Assembly: GCA_900542125.1 (NCBI GenBank)
Contig: UQMO01000007.1
Coordinates: 1 to 52,349, forward strand
Reading direction: 5' to 3'
Length of the DNA: 52,349 bases
DNA from: an uncultured Collinsella sp.
GTDB lineage: Bacteria; Actinomycetota; Coriobacteriia; Coriobacteriales; Coriobacteriaceae
Part shown: positions 25,333 through 33,208 of the stretch, one piece after another
Position numbering within the stretch: the stretch's first letter is position 1
Layout of the letters: every line of letters begins with the position of its first letter
The notes under the pieces: model-generated
What the model saw: the letters and a program-made list of their open reading frames with translations, nothing else
Database searches by the model: none
Told to the model about the DNA's origin: nothing
Translations under genes and position numbers: made by a program

Positions 25333-25750
25333 GTCCCAACAACAGCCGATGCGGCCACCGACACCTTTTGAACGTCTAGCGGACCCTGAGGGAAGACGTC
25401 GCTCCGCCGACCCCAAACTTACCGCCAACGGCGCCGTCCGCGCCGGCCGTGCCGCGCAGTTTATGCCCTTTGCCGCCCTCACGGGATACTACGAGCTCGT
25501 GCGCAAACAAGAGATCACTGTTGAGCCCAAATGCGAACTCACGGAAGAAAAAGCTCTCGAGCTTTCGAAAAAGCTCGAGGGCCTCAAACGCGGCGACCTG
25601 GTGCGCGTCACCTATTACGATACGTACGGCTATCGTAGCCGCACGGGCATTCTCGACGAAGTGTTACCCGCATTCAAGCTGCTCAAACTCAGGGATATCG
25701 CCATCAACTTCGACGATATCCAAGGCATCGAGCTACGCGGACGAGCCTAG
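25325..25750 (+). CDS. YolD-like protein, partner of the Y-family polymerase
   Basis: The 141-residue protein has RAAQFMPFAALTGYYELVRKQ and, at the end, GDLVRVTYYDTYGYRSRTGILDEV and IAINFDDIQGIEL, the usual YolD-like layout. YolD proteins accompany UvrX/UmuC polymerases in Gram-positive bacteria and are suggested to play the UmuD-like part; the mechanism is not settled. The GTG start overlaps the polymerase stop by eight bases and uses GGGAGG inside that gene, so translation is coupled and shares SOS control. Confidence 0.85.
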   Translation: MPKSQQQPMRPPTPFERLADPEGRRRSADPKLTANGAVRAGRAAQFMPFAALTGYYELVRKQEITVEPKCELTEEKALELSKKLEGLKRGDLVRVTYYDTYGYRSRTGILDEVLPAFKLLKLRDIAINFDDIQGIELRGRA

Positions 25751-25776
25751 ACAAGGACGCGCATCCAAGGCAAGGC

Positions 25777-26160
25777 CTACAGCTTCATAACGTAGTAACC
25801 CGCATCTCTCACGGCCGCCACGAGAGCGCCGCGGTCGATCGGCTGCTTAGAGCGTACGCGTGCCGTGTGGTCCGTATACGTCACCGTTGCCCACACGTCA
25901 TCCAGCGCATTGAGGGCATTCTCAACGTTTTGAGCACAGCCATCGCAGCTCATGCCGCCGATGAGCAACTCATCGCTATAGGGGTAGTGGGACGGATCGG
26001 TATCCGCAACCACTACCTTCTTGGCCTTCTTACCGCTCGCGCCATCGCTGCAGCAGCTCTTTCCGTGTGTCGAAGCGACAATGCGCCGCAGGCCAAAGAA
26101 CATGCCAACGACAATCACGGCAAGCACAATGAGATTCGCAGGGTTGAGCAAGTCACTCAT
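25777..26160 (-). CDS. Membrane-anchored heavy-metal-associated (HMA) domain protein
   Basis: The 127-residue protein has one N-terminal membrane helix (about residues 9-24), a short Cys pair (KSCCSDG, 34-40), and a C-terminal HMA domain (about 64-127) with the metal-binding GGMSCDGCAQNVENAL, Cys72 and Cys75. HMA domains carry Cu(I) or related soft metals. No P-type ATPase gene is adjacent. The start has AAGGGGA upstream. A CCCCATGGGG palindrome before the gene resembles copper-sensor CsoR operators. It may act as a copper chaperone or sensor at the membrane. Confidence 0.8.
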   Translation of the reverse strand: MSDLLNPANLIVLAVIVVGMFFGLRRIVASTHGKSCCSDGASGKKAKKVVVADTDPSHYPYSDELLIGGMSCDGCAQNVENALNALDDVWATVTYTDHTARVRSKQPIDRGALVAAVRDAGYYVMKL

Positions 26161-26189
26161 GCGTTCCCCTTTCAAGTAGCCCTATCTAG

Positions 26190-26206
26190 ATACCCCCATG
26201 GGGTGT
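26190..26206. promoter_or_regulatory. Candidate CsoR-type operator
   Basis: CCCCATGGGG (26194-26203) is a perfect palindrome within ATACCCCCATGGGGTGT, close in style to the GC-rich copper CsoR sites. It lies 30 bases upstream of the HMA protein start on the minus strand. Confidence 0.4.
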
Positions 26207-26236
26207 CCCCATCTTAACCCAAAAACATGTCCGTTC

Positions 26237-26296
26237 GGTCAATTAGTTTCCCTGTTCAAACTTTTTAGTTGACCAGGGCTTACTTTCGTGTATAAG
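26237..26296 (+). promoter_or_regulatory. Promoter and inverted repeat of the DUF3793-flavodoxin operon
   Basis: TTGACC (26269-26274) and TATAAG (26291-26296) form a good promoter with a 16-base spacer. GGTCAATTA (26237-26245) is an 8/9 inverted match of TAGTTGACC (26266-26274), which contains the -35 box, so a repressor or activator could bind across it. Confidence 0.5.
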
Positions 26297-26333
26297 TTTT
26301 CCTAGGCTAACAGTGAGGACCAGAAGGAGCGCC

Positions 26334-27038
26334 GTGACTCGAACCATAGACATTCCAACGTTTCAGGCAGCGGTCGTGCGCAACTGCTCCCCCACGCTCG
26401 CGAGCATCAAGCCGGCATCGCTCTTTACCTATCCCGGCGTTTACGCCAACCAAAACGGAAAACCCGGCGCCGCCCATATCGAAGGGCGACGCTCTCGCCT
26501 GCTCGCCGTCATAGCCCAATGCAACCGCGAGCTCCAGCCACTCGGGATCCATATGAGCGTTTTGGTCTGGCGCCCCTGCGGAGCGCTCATCTATGTGTAC
26601 CGCCCTGCGGACCTCATGCGATACCTCTCCGACCCCCGCGCCACGACGGCGCTTGCCGCCGAAGGTTACGATGTCCACAACCTGCCCGCATCACTGGTGC
26701 ATCTCGCCGCGCGCATCACGCTGGCAAGCAGAAATGCCGCAGAAAGCGCCTATGACGGCAGCGTCTGCGCACTCGCGCGAAATAGGCACTGCGATACGGG
26801 GTGCATGTGCGAGTTCCCCCACGAAATTGGCTATTTTTTGGGCTATCCCTACGAAGATGTCCATCAGTTTATCGTCCAGCACGGCGAAAACTATAAGGTC
26901 TTTGGCGCATGGAAGGTATACACAAACGTTGAGCAGGCGCTCACGACCTTCGATTCCTATCGCGCATGCACGCAATACCTTACCTACATCTATCAACAGG
27001 GCTGCACCCTGGGACAACTTGTCCAGGCAACCCGATAG
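26334..27038 (+). CDS. DUF3793-family protein
   Basis: The 234-residue protein ends with the family's hallmark block: CMCEFPHEIGYFLGYPYEDV followed by QFIVQHGENYKVFGAWKVY. A Cys-rich HCDTGCMC stretch precedes it. DUF3793 proteins are found in anaerobic Firmicutes and Coriobacteria, commonly next to flavodoxin genes as here; their function is unknown. The GTG at 26334 is chosen because AGAAGGAG precedes it; an earlier in-frame GTG at 26313 lacks a site. A redox or iron/heme role is suggested only by the neighbour. Confidence 0.82.
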   Translation: MTRTIDIPTFQAAVVRNCSPTLASIKPASLFTYPGVYANQNGKPGAAHIEGRRSRLLAVIAQCNRELQPLGIHMSVLVWRPCGALIYVYRPADLMRYLSDPRATTALAAEGYDVHNLPASLVHLAARITLASRNAAESAYDGSVCALARNRHCDTGCMCEFPHEIGYFLGYPYEDVHQFIVQHGENYKVFGAWKVYTNVEQALTTFDSYRACTQYLTYIYQQGCTLGQLVQATR

Positions 27039-27084
27039 AGCATACAAAACGCGGCCGCACGCCGCACAACCGAAAGGAAAACAT

Positions 27085-27504
27085 ATGAGCAAGATCGCAG
27101 TCGTCTACTGGAGCGGCACGGGCAACACCGAGGCCATGGCAAACCTCGTCGCCGAGGGCGCAAGCGGTGCCGGCGCCGAGGCAAAGGTCATCTCCTGCGC
27201 CGACTTCTCCGCAGACAAGGCCGCTAGCTATGACGCCATTGCCTTCGGCTGCCCCGCCATGGGTTCCGAGGAGCTTGAGTATGACGAGTTCCAGCCTATG
27301 TGGGACGAGGTCAAGGAGACCCTCGGTGACAAGAAGGTCGTCCTCTTTGGCTCCTATTCGTGGGCCGAGGGCGAATGGATGGACAACTGGAAGGCGGACG
27401 CCGACGAGGCGGGTGTTAACGTCGTCGATTCCGTCATCTGCTACGACGCCCCCGACGACGAGGGCGAAGCGGCCTGCAAGGCCCTGGGAGCGGAGCTGGC
27501 CTAA
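27085..27504 (+). CDS. Short-chain flavodoxin
   Basis: The 139-residue protein has the FMN phosphate loop VVYWSGTGNTEAMA and the later loop GSYSWAEGEWMDNW, with AFGCPAMGSEELEYDEF between. Its length and strong acidity fit short-chain flavodoxins that replace ferredoxin in one-electron transfer. AAAGGAAAA precedes the ATG. It is 46 bases after the DUF3793 gene and very likely in the same transcript. Confidence 0.92.
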   Translation: MSKIAVVYWSGTGNTEAMANLVAEGASGAGAEAKVISCADFSADKAASYDAIAFGCPAMGSEELEYDEFQPMWDEVKETLGDKKVVLFGSYSWAEGEWMDNWKADADEAGVNVVDSVICYDAPDDEGEAACKALGAELA

Positions 27505-27577
27505 CGAAGCCGTCAGAAAGTCGCAAGGCAACTGACAGCCGAGTGCCGTACAACAACAGTCGCTCATGCCCAAACAA

Positions 27578-27613
27578 AAACGGGGACCGGATATTCACAT
27601 CCGGTCCCCGTTT
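27578..27613. terminator. Bidirectional intrinsic terminator between flavodoxin and ABC operon
   Basis: A 13-base stem (27580-27592 with 27599-27611) has TTTGTTAT after it on the plus strand and TTTTTGTTT on the minus strand. It can end both the flavodoxin and the converging ABC operon transcripts. Confidence 0.87.
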
Positions 27614-27639
27614 GTTATATCGATAACCTCGACGCGCCG

Positions 27640-28392
27640 CTACGAGATATTGCCCAAGAACGCCTTGGTGCGTTCGCTCTTGGGATGGTCGAAAACCTCG
27701 CTCGGCGTGCCCTCCTCCACGATAACGCCGCCGTCCATAAAGACAACGCGGTCGGCGACGTCGCGGGCAAAGCCCATTTCGTGCGTCACGACGATCATGG
27801 TCATGCCGTCGCGTGCCAGGTCGCGCATGACACCCAGAACGTCGCGGACGAGCTCGGGGTCGAGCGCCGACGTAGCCTCGTCAAAGAGCATGACGTGAGG
27901 GTTCATCGACAAGGCACGGGCGATGGCCACGCGCTGCTGCTGACCGCCCGAAAGCTGGCTCGGCATAAAGTCGATACGCTCGGCAAGACCGACCTTGGTC
28001 AGCTCCTCGACGGCAATCTTTTCGGCCTCTTCCTTGCTGCGCTTGAGCACCTTTTGCTGCGCAAGCATGACATTCTTTTTGACTGACAGGTGCGGGAACA
28101 AATTGAACTGTTGGAACACCATGCCCAGATGCGTGCGCACCTTGTTGAGGTCGACACCCTTGGCGCACACATCCACGCCCTCAACGATGATCGAGCCGCT
28201 CGTGGGATGCTCCAGACGATTGATGCAGCGAAGCATCGTCGACTTGCCCGAGCCCGAAGGACCCAGGACTACGACGACCTCGCCCTTGTGCACATCCAGA
28301 TCGATATCGCGCAGGACCACGTTATCGCCAAAGGCCTTCTGGAGATTCTTGATGCTGACGACGACCTCGTTCGAGTTATTGGTTTCGCTCAT
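27640..28392 (-). CDS. Polar amino acid ABC transporter ATPase (GlnQ type)
   Basis: The 250-residue ATPase has Walker A LGPSGSGKST, Q-loop GMVFQQFNLFPHLSV, signature LSGGQQQRVAIARAL, Walker B VMLFDEATSALDPE and switch VVTHEMGFARDVADRV, a textbook GlnQ/HisP subunit. It energises uptake through the permease encoded 12 bases upstream. GGAGG lies upstream of the ATG. Substrate class is polar amino acids by family; the exact amino acid is not clear. Confidence 0.92.
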   Translation of the reverse strand: MSETNNSNEVVVSIKNLQKAFGDNVVLRDIDLDVHKGEVVVVLGPSGSGKSTMLRCINRLEHPTSGSIIVEGVDVCAKGVDLNKVRTHLGMVFQQFNLFPHLSVKKNVMLAQQKVLKRSKEEAEKIAVEELTKVGLAERIDFMPSQLSGGQQQRVAIARALSMNPHVMLFDEATSALDPELVRDVLGVMRDLARDGMTMIVVTHEMGFARDVADRVVFMDGGVIVEEGTPSEVFDHPKSERTKAFLGNIS

Positions 28393-28404
28393 AATAGAAC
28401 CTCC

Positions 28405-29766
28405 TTACAGACCAGCGATATGGTCGGCGGGCGTCGCGACAACCTGTCCGGCGCTCTTGGTGGGACGCTTCTTTTTGGTTTCGGCCGTGCCCAAAAGCCT
28501 CGCCTCAAGACCGCTCACCAAGCGTGCAAGCGGCAGGGTGATGACCAGATAGAACAGGGCGGCAACCACATACGGCGTGATGGAGCCCGTCGTGGCCACG
28601 ATGGTGCGGGCGTTCATGACGATCTCGACCACGCCCACGGCCGCGAGCAGCGACGTATCCTTGTAAAGCAGGATAAACTCGCTGGTCAGCGTAGGCAGGA
28701 CATTGCGGAACGTCTGCGGAATCATAACGTAGAGCAGCGTCTGGAAGGCATTCATGCCCAGCGAGCGAGCGGCCTCGTTTTGGCCCTTGGGGATCGACTG
28801 AATACCGGCGCGGAAGATCTCGCACAGGTAGGCGGACGAGTTCATGGCCATGACGATGACGCCCAACACATAGTCGTCCACCTTGACGCCGGCAAGCGGC
28901 AGGCCAAAGAACGCGATGTAGATCTGCAGGAACGCCGGCGTACCACGGATGATATTCACATAGATGCCGGCAAGGCAACGAAGGATGCGCGACTTGGAGA
29001 TGCGCATGAGCGACAAGGCAAAGCCAAAGGGAATTGCCAGCGGAAACGCCACGAGCACGATCGAGAGCGACATGAGGAAGCCTTTGAAGACGATCGGCAG
29101 GCTCTGGACCAAAATGACCGGGTTCAGGAACAGGCGAAGGAACATGTTGGAATTCCATGCCTCGACCCACGGCTGCTCCTTAAGGTCGGCCAGGAAGTTA
29201 TCGAATGCCGTCACGCCCTTAATCTCGACGGAAGGAATCTTGGAGATCTTCTTGGTCGAACCATCGGCCAAAGTGTAGGTGCCGCTAAAGGCCTCATCGC
29301 CGCCCTCGACGGGGAAGGTCACGCCGTAGACCTCGACACGGAAAAAGCCGCCGGCAGGCGCCGTCTCGCCAAAGTCGATCTTGAGCGTCTGGCCGTCAGC
29401 CTTGCACGTGGGCTTCATGGGCGTACGATCCATGAGGTCCTCGCCCGAGAGCATCGTCAATCGCGTGTCATCGGTACCAAACGTCGTGCCGTCGACAAAC
29501 GTCAGCGAAAGACCGCTCAGTTCCTCGTCGGCATCGGCCTGAACTTCCCAGGTGATGCGCGTCTCGGTACCGCCGACCACAGCGCTACCCGAACCGGTAT
29601 TGGGTCGGGCGGTAATCTTTGCGGTCTCAAGCGCCTGGGCGGTCGTGGGCGCATATGCCCCCGCACACACCAGCGCGAGCGCCACGGCCATGACGCAGGC
29701 TAGCTTTTGGAGCAAGGCGGGCAGTGGAAAACGCTGCTCCGCGGCCCCTTTGTTCAGTCGAGACAA
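28405..29766 (-). CDS. Polar amino acid ABC permease with secreted N-terminal domain
   Basis: The 453-residue protein is a fusion. Residues 1-45 form a signal peptide (hydrophobic about 20-40, ending TTAQA). Residues about 46-195 form a predicted extracytoplasmic beta-rich domain (RITWEVQADADEELSG, PAGGFFRVEVYGVTF). Residues about 210-430 are a HisM/GlnP-type permease (YVNIIRGTPAFLQIYIAFFG, AYLCEIFRAGIQSIPKGQNEAARSLG). Ordinary permeases are about 220 residues. The start used is TTG at 29766 with TAGGAG six bases upstream; no ATG fits better. The extra domain might help dock the binding protein or the cell wall. Confidence 0.85.
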   Translation of the reverse strand: MSRLNKGAAEQRFPLPALLQKLACVMAVALALVCAGAYAPTTAQALETAKITARPNTGSGSAVVGGTETRITWEVQADADEELSGLSLTFVDGTTFGTDDTRLTMLSGEDLMDRTPMKPTCKADGQTLKIDFGETAPAGGFFRVEVYGVTFPVEGGDEAFSGTYTLADGSTKKISKIPSVEIKGVTAFDNFLADLKEQPWVEAWNSNMFLRLFLNPVILVQSLPIVFKGFLMSLSIVLVAFPLAIPFGFALSLMRISKSRILRCLAGIYVNIIRGTPAFLQIYIAFFGLPLAGVKVDDYVLGVIVMAMNSSAYLCEIFRAGIQSIPKGQNEAARSLGMNAFQTLLYVMIPQTFRNVLPTLTSEFILLYKDTSLLAAVGVVEIVMNARTIVATTGSITPYVVAALFYLVITLPLARLVSGLEARLLGTAETKKKRPTKSAGQVVATPADHIAGL

Positions 29767-29827
29767 GGTGGCTCCTATCGTAGAAGTTGCCGGCAAAACG
29801 AGACGGAAATGTTCTCCGTCAAGAGAA

Positions 29828-29867
29828 GCGCAAAGGCCCTCTCCGCCAAAACGGAAAGGGCCTGCGC
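29828..29867. repeat. Intercistronic hairpin between binding protein and permease genes
   Basis: AGGCCCT (29834-29840) pairs with AGGGCCT (29857-29863), extended by CCG/CGG inside and GCGC/GCGC outside. There is no clear T-run. Such hairpins often keep binding-protein mRNA more abundant than the permease mRNA. Confidence 0.5.
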
Positions 29868-29884
29868 ACAATCAAGTAGCTATT

Positions 29885-30745
29885 TTACTTGATGTTGTAC
29901 TTAGCCATGAGGGCATCAACGGTACCGTCATCGGTCAGGTCCTTGATGGCCTGGTTGATGTCGTCCTTGAGCTTGGTGTTGCCCTGATTGACGGCGATGG
30001 CATACTCCTCGCCGGTGCTGATCTGCTTGATGGTCTGGCAGGTGTTGAACTGCTCGGCGGTCAGCTGGCTGGCAACGGAGCGGTTGGTGACCACGGCGTC
30101 GCCCTTATCGGACTGCAGGGCGCTGAAGCACTCGGTGGCATCCTTGTAGGGGACAATGTTGGCCTTGGGGAAGTTCTCCTGGGCAAAGGCCTCGGCGGTA
30201 GAACCGGACTGGACGATAATCGTAGCGTCGGCGTTGTTGAGCTTCTCGCTGTAGTTGTCGGCCGTGATATCGGCGTTGTCGACCTTGGTCACGATAGCCT
30301 GATCGTCCATGTAGTACGAATCGGAGAACGCGACCTCCTTCTCACGCTCGGGCGTGTCGGTGATAGCAGCGATGGCAACATCGTACTTGGCGCCCGAGGC
30401 GACACCGGGAACCAGCGTATCGAAATCGTTGTTCACGTACTCGACATCCAGGCCCAGCTTGTCACCGATAGCCTTAATGAGCTCCAGGTCAAAGCCCTGA
30501 TAATCGCCGTTGTCGTCCTTGTACTCAAACGGCGCGTACTCGGCAGAGGTGCCGACGGTCAGCGTACCGTCCTTGACGAGCGCGTACTCCTTGGAGCCGT
30601 CGACCTTCTCGACCTTCACGTCGTCAGAGCTGCTGGAACCGGCATCAGAACCAGAGGTGGCGTTGGACGAGCCACAGCCCGTCAGTGCGAGGGCGAGCGC
30701 CATGGCGCCCGTGGCGGCAAATGCGCCAAGCTTCTTGAGCTTCAT
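29885..30745 (-). CDS. Amino acid ABC transporter substrate-binding lipoprotein
   Basis: The 286-residue protein has a lipoprotein signal with lipobox LALTGC near residue 24, a Ser-rich linker, then the SBP-3 fold: LTVGTSAEYAPFEYKD, GFDLELIKAIGDKLG, VASGAKYDVAIAAITDTPEREK, and ATIIVQSGSTAEAF. It captures a polar amino acid outside the membrane for the permease encoded downstream. GGAAGGAG precedes the ATG at 30745; a longer in-frame extension is rejected. A promoter 60 bases upstream drives the three-gene operon. Confidence 0.92.
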   Translation of the reverse strand: MKLKKLGAFAATGAMALALALTGCGSSNATSGSDAGSSSSDDVKVEKVDGSKEYALVKDGTLTVGTSAEYAPFEYKDDNGDYQGFDLELIKAIGDKLGLDVEYVNNDFDTLVPGVASGAKYDVAIAAITDTPEREKEVAFSDSYYMDDQAIVTKVDNADITADNYSEKLNNADATIIVQSGSTAEAFAQENFPKANIVPYKDATECFSALQSDKGDAVVTNRSVASQLTAEQFNTCQTIKQISTGEEYAIAVNQGNTKLKDDINQAIKDLTDDGTVDALMAKYNIK

Positions 30746-30802
30746 AATCAGTCTCCTTCCGGTGACCCCGTTTGATTCAGAGGTCTGCAAAAACTGATGG
30801 CT

Positions 30803-30831
30803 ATTATGCACCCGCTTGGGAGAATCTGCAA
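30803..30831 (-). promoter_or_regulatory. Promoter of the amino acid ABC operon
   Basis: On the minus strand TTGCAG (30831-30826) and CATAAT (30808-30803) are separated by 17 bases, followed by the binding-protein gene start at 30745. Confidence 0.6.
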
Positions 30832-30892
30832 TTAGAAAACTGATTGAAACAAACCCATAACGTGAATGGAACACTCCACTTTGTGACAGTTA

Positions 30893-31759
30893 TTACTGCT
30901 GCAATGACCTTAACAGTTTGATTTCAGCCGCATAACCTGCAAGTTCGTTCGGTGTCTCCAAAATGAATGGCAATGCGCGCAAGCGGCTATTCGATACAAT
31001 ATTCTGCATAACCTGCATACCACCGCCAAACTCTTCACTACCCAGATAGCCCTTACCGATGCATTCGTGGCGGTCCTTATGGGCGCCGCAGGGATTCTTG
31101 GAGTCATTAATATGCACGGCGCGCAAGCGCTCGATACCCACCACACGATCGAACTCGTCGAGTACGCCGTCCAGATCGTGGACGATGTCATAGCCGGCGT
31201 CATTCACATGGCAGGTGTCTAGGCAAACGCCCAGCTTGGCCGACAGCTCGGGGCGCTCGGCAGCAACGCCCTCGATGATGCGCGCCAGTTCCTCAAAGCT
31301 GCGGCCCACCTCGGTGCCCTTGCCGGCCATGGTCTCGAGCAGCACCGTCGTCTGCTGGCCCTCAAACATCACCTGGCACAGGGTGTCGACGATCATCTGA
31401 ATGCCGGCATCAGTCCCCTGCCCCACATGTGCGCCGGGGTGAAAGTTGTAGTAGTTGCCGGGCAGTGCTTCCAGACGCTGCAAGTCCTCGGCCATTGCCT
31501 CCAAGGCAAGCTCACGCGCCCGCTCTTTGGCAGAACAGGGGTTGTAGGTATAGGGGGCATGCGCCACGAGTGGGCCGAAGTCGTTTTGCTCCATAAGCTC
31601 GCGCAGGGCCGCCACGTCATCCATGTCAAGATCTTTCGCCTTGCCGCCGCGCGGGTTGCGCGTAAAGAATGCAAAGGTATTGGCGCCAATGGATAGCGCC
31701 GTCTCCCCCATCGCCCGATAGCCCTTCGTCGTCGAAAGATGACACCCAATCGTCAGCAT
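30893..31759 (-). CDS. nfo: Endonuclease IV (AP endonuclease)
   Basis: The 288-residue TIM-barrel enzyme has IGCHLSTTKGY, FFTRNPRGGKAK, VAHAPYTYNPCS, NFHPGAHVGQG, VLLETMAGKGTEVG, GVCLDTCHVNDAGYD, AVHINDSKNPCGAHKDRHECIGKG, in the order of Nfo, with the His, Glu and Asp ligands of the three-zinc site present. It cuts DNA 5' of abasic sites. GGGAG lies before the ATG. A 23-base imperfect palindrome sits between this gene and the upstream aldo-keto reductase. Confidence 0.94.
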   Translation of the reverse strand: MLTIGCHLSTTKGYRAMGETALSIGANTFAFFTRNPRGGKAKDLDMDDVAALRELMEQNDFGPLVAHAPYTYNPCSAKERARELALEAMAEDLQRLEALPGNYYNFHPGAHVGQGTDAGIQMIVDTLCQVMFEGQQTTVLLETMAGKGTEVGRSFEELARIIEGVAAERPELSAKLGVCLDTCHVNDAGYDIVHDLDGVLDEFDRVVGIERLRAVHINDSKNPCGAHKDRHECIGKGYLGSEEFGGGMQVMQNIVSNSRLRALPFILETPNELAGYAAEIKLLRSLQQ

Positions 31760-31777
31760 CTCCAGCTCCCTCTCATC

Positions 31778-31844
31778 AGTTGCGGTGAAATAGCTCCTGT
31801 CGATGCCCTATTCTGCCGCAAACAGGAACTATTCCACCGCAACT
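31778..31844. repeat. Long imperfect palindrome upstream of nfo
   Basis: Arms 31778-31800 and 31822-31844 pair over 21 of 23 positions around a 21-base loop. There is no T-run. It is in the 98-base space between the aldo-keto reductase stop and nfo. Confidence 0.6.
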
Positions 31845-31857
31845 TATAAAAGGGGCA

Positions 31858-33045
31858 TCAGGAGCGCGTTTTGCTGAAGACTTTAAGCATGGCCGTTACG
31901 GGGCCCGGCTGGAAGCGTCGGCGCACGTCATCGAGACGCTCGGGGATATCGATATGCTGTGGGCAGTGGCGCGCGCATTTGCCGCACTTGACGCAATTGC
32001 TCACCAGCTTGGCCTCGCTTGTACGCACCGCGCTCGCCGTAAAGTACTGCGATAGACCCGTAAACCAGCTGTGCGCATAACTCGCGTTGTAGGCGGCAAA
32101 GCAGCCGGGAATGTTGATACCCTTGGGACATGGCATGCAGTAGCCGCATCCCGTGCAGGGCACACGGTTCGATTTCTCAAACTCCATCAACACGCGCGCA
32201 ATCGTGTCGAGCTGGTTGGCAGTCATCGAATTCGGCAACACGAGGTCTGCCAGTGACGAATTCTCGTCCACCTGCGCGGTATCGGTCATACCCGAAAGCA
32301 GCATCGTCACCTGAGGATGATTCCACACCCACGAAAGACCCCAGGCGGCAGGAGTGCTCAAATGCGGGTCACGGGCACTATCGAGCACAGCGCGGGCCCG
32401 TGGCGGCAGCTTGCCCGCTAAACGCCCGCCCAGCAGCGGCTCCATCACAAACACCGCGAGGCCTCGCTCGGCGGCGGCCATGAGTCCCGCCGTTCCCGCT
32501 TGGTAATGCTCGCCGGCATAGTTGTACTGGATCTGGCAAAAATCCCAGTCATATGCGTCAAGCATCGTAAGGAAGTCCGCCGCGCTGCCGTGGTACGAAA
32601 AACCAATCTGGCGAATGCGCCCCGCCGCCTTTTGATGCGCGATCCAGTCCTCGATACCCAATGCCGCCACACGCTCCCATTGCACGGGCGAGGTGATGTT
32701 GTGCATGAGGTAGTAGTCGATATGGTCGGTCCGCAGGCGGCGCAGTTGCTCGTCAAAAAAGCGGTCGAAATCCTCCGCAGATTTGCACGAAGCGTGTGGC
32801 AACTTGGTCGCAAGCAAAACCTGGTCGCGTAAGCCCAGGCGCTCAAGCGAAGCGCCCGCACAGGCTTCGTTGCCGGGATAGAGATAGGCCGTGTCCAGGT
32901 AGTTAATCCCCTGCTCCACCGCACGCGAAATGATGGCATCGGCCGTCTTTGCATCGGGGCGTCCCGGCGCACCGGGAAACCTCATGCATCCCAGCCCCAA
33001 CGCCGAGATACGGTTACCGCTTTTGGGGTCAACGCGATATTGCAC
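31858..33045 (-). CDS. Aldo-keto reductase with C-terminal 4Fe-4S domain
   Basis: The 395-residue protein begins with an AKR barrel: ISALGLGCMRFPG, INYLDTAYLYPGNE (catalytic Asp and Tyr), LLATKLP (Lys) and YYLMHNI (His). After about residue 285 a ferredoxin-like part follows with CTGCGYCMPCPKGINIPG and CVKCGKCARHCPQHIDIP, enough Cys for two clusters. This fusion type is common in strict anaerobes; substrates are unknown. The GTG at 33045, four bases after GGGAGGGG, gives the normal AKR N-terminus (VQYRVDPKSG). Confidence 0.87.
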   Translation of the reverse strand: MQYRVDPKSGNRISALGLGCMRFPGAPGRPDAKTADAIISRAVEQGINYLDTAYLYPGNEACAGASLERLGLRDQVLLATKLPHASCKSAEDFDRFFDEQLRRLRTDHIDYYLMHNITSPVQWERVAALGIEDWIAHQKAAGRIRQIGFSYHGSAADFLTMLDAYDWDFCQIQYNYAGEHYQAGTAGLMAAAERGLAVFVMEPLLGGRLAGKLPPRARAVLDSARDPHLSTPAAWGLSWVWNHPQVTMLLSGMTDTAQVDENSSLADLVLPNSMTANQLDTIARVLMEFEKSNRVPCTGCGYCMPCPKGINIPGCFAAYNASYAHSWFTGLSQYFTASAVRTSEAKLVSNCVKCGKCARHCPQHIDIPERLDDVRRRFQPGPVTAMLKVFSKTRS

Positions 33046-33208
33046 GGCCCCTCCCTTCGCCATCGGTGCCCCGGTCACGCGAAACACAACGGTCACGCCG
33101 CCGAAACAACTTGGAATCGCAATTGAGAACGTATCGTAACGCAGCAGAAATCGAGCCGTCACGACGCCGCTTTAACATCAGCAAAAAGCCCGATGAAAGG
33201 AGCCAACC

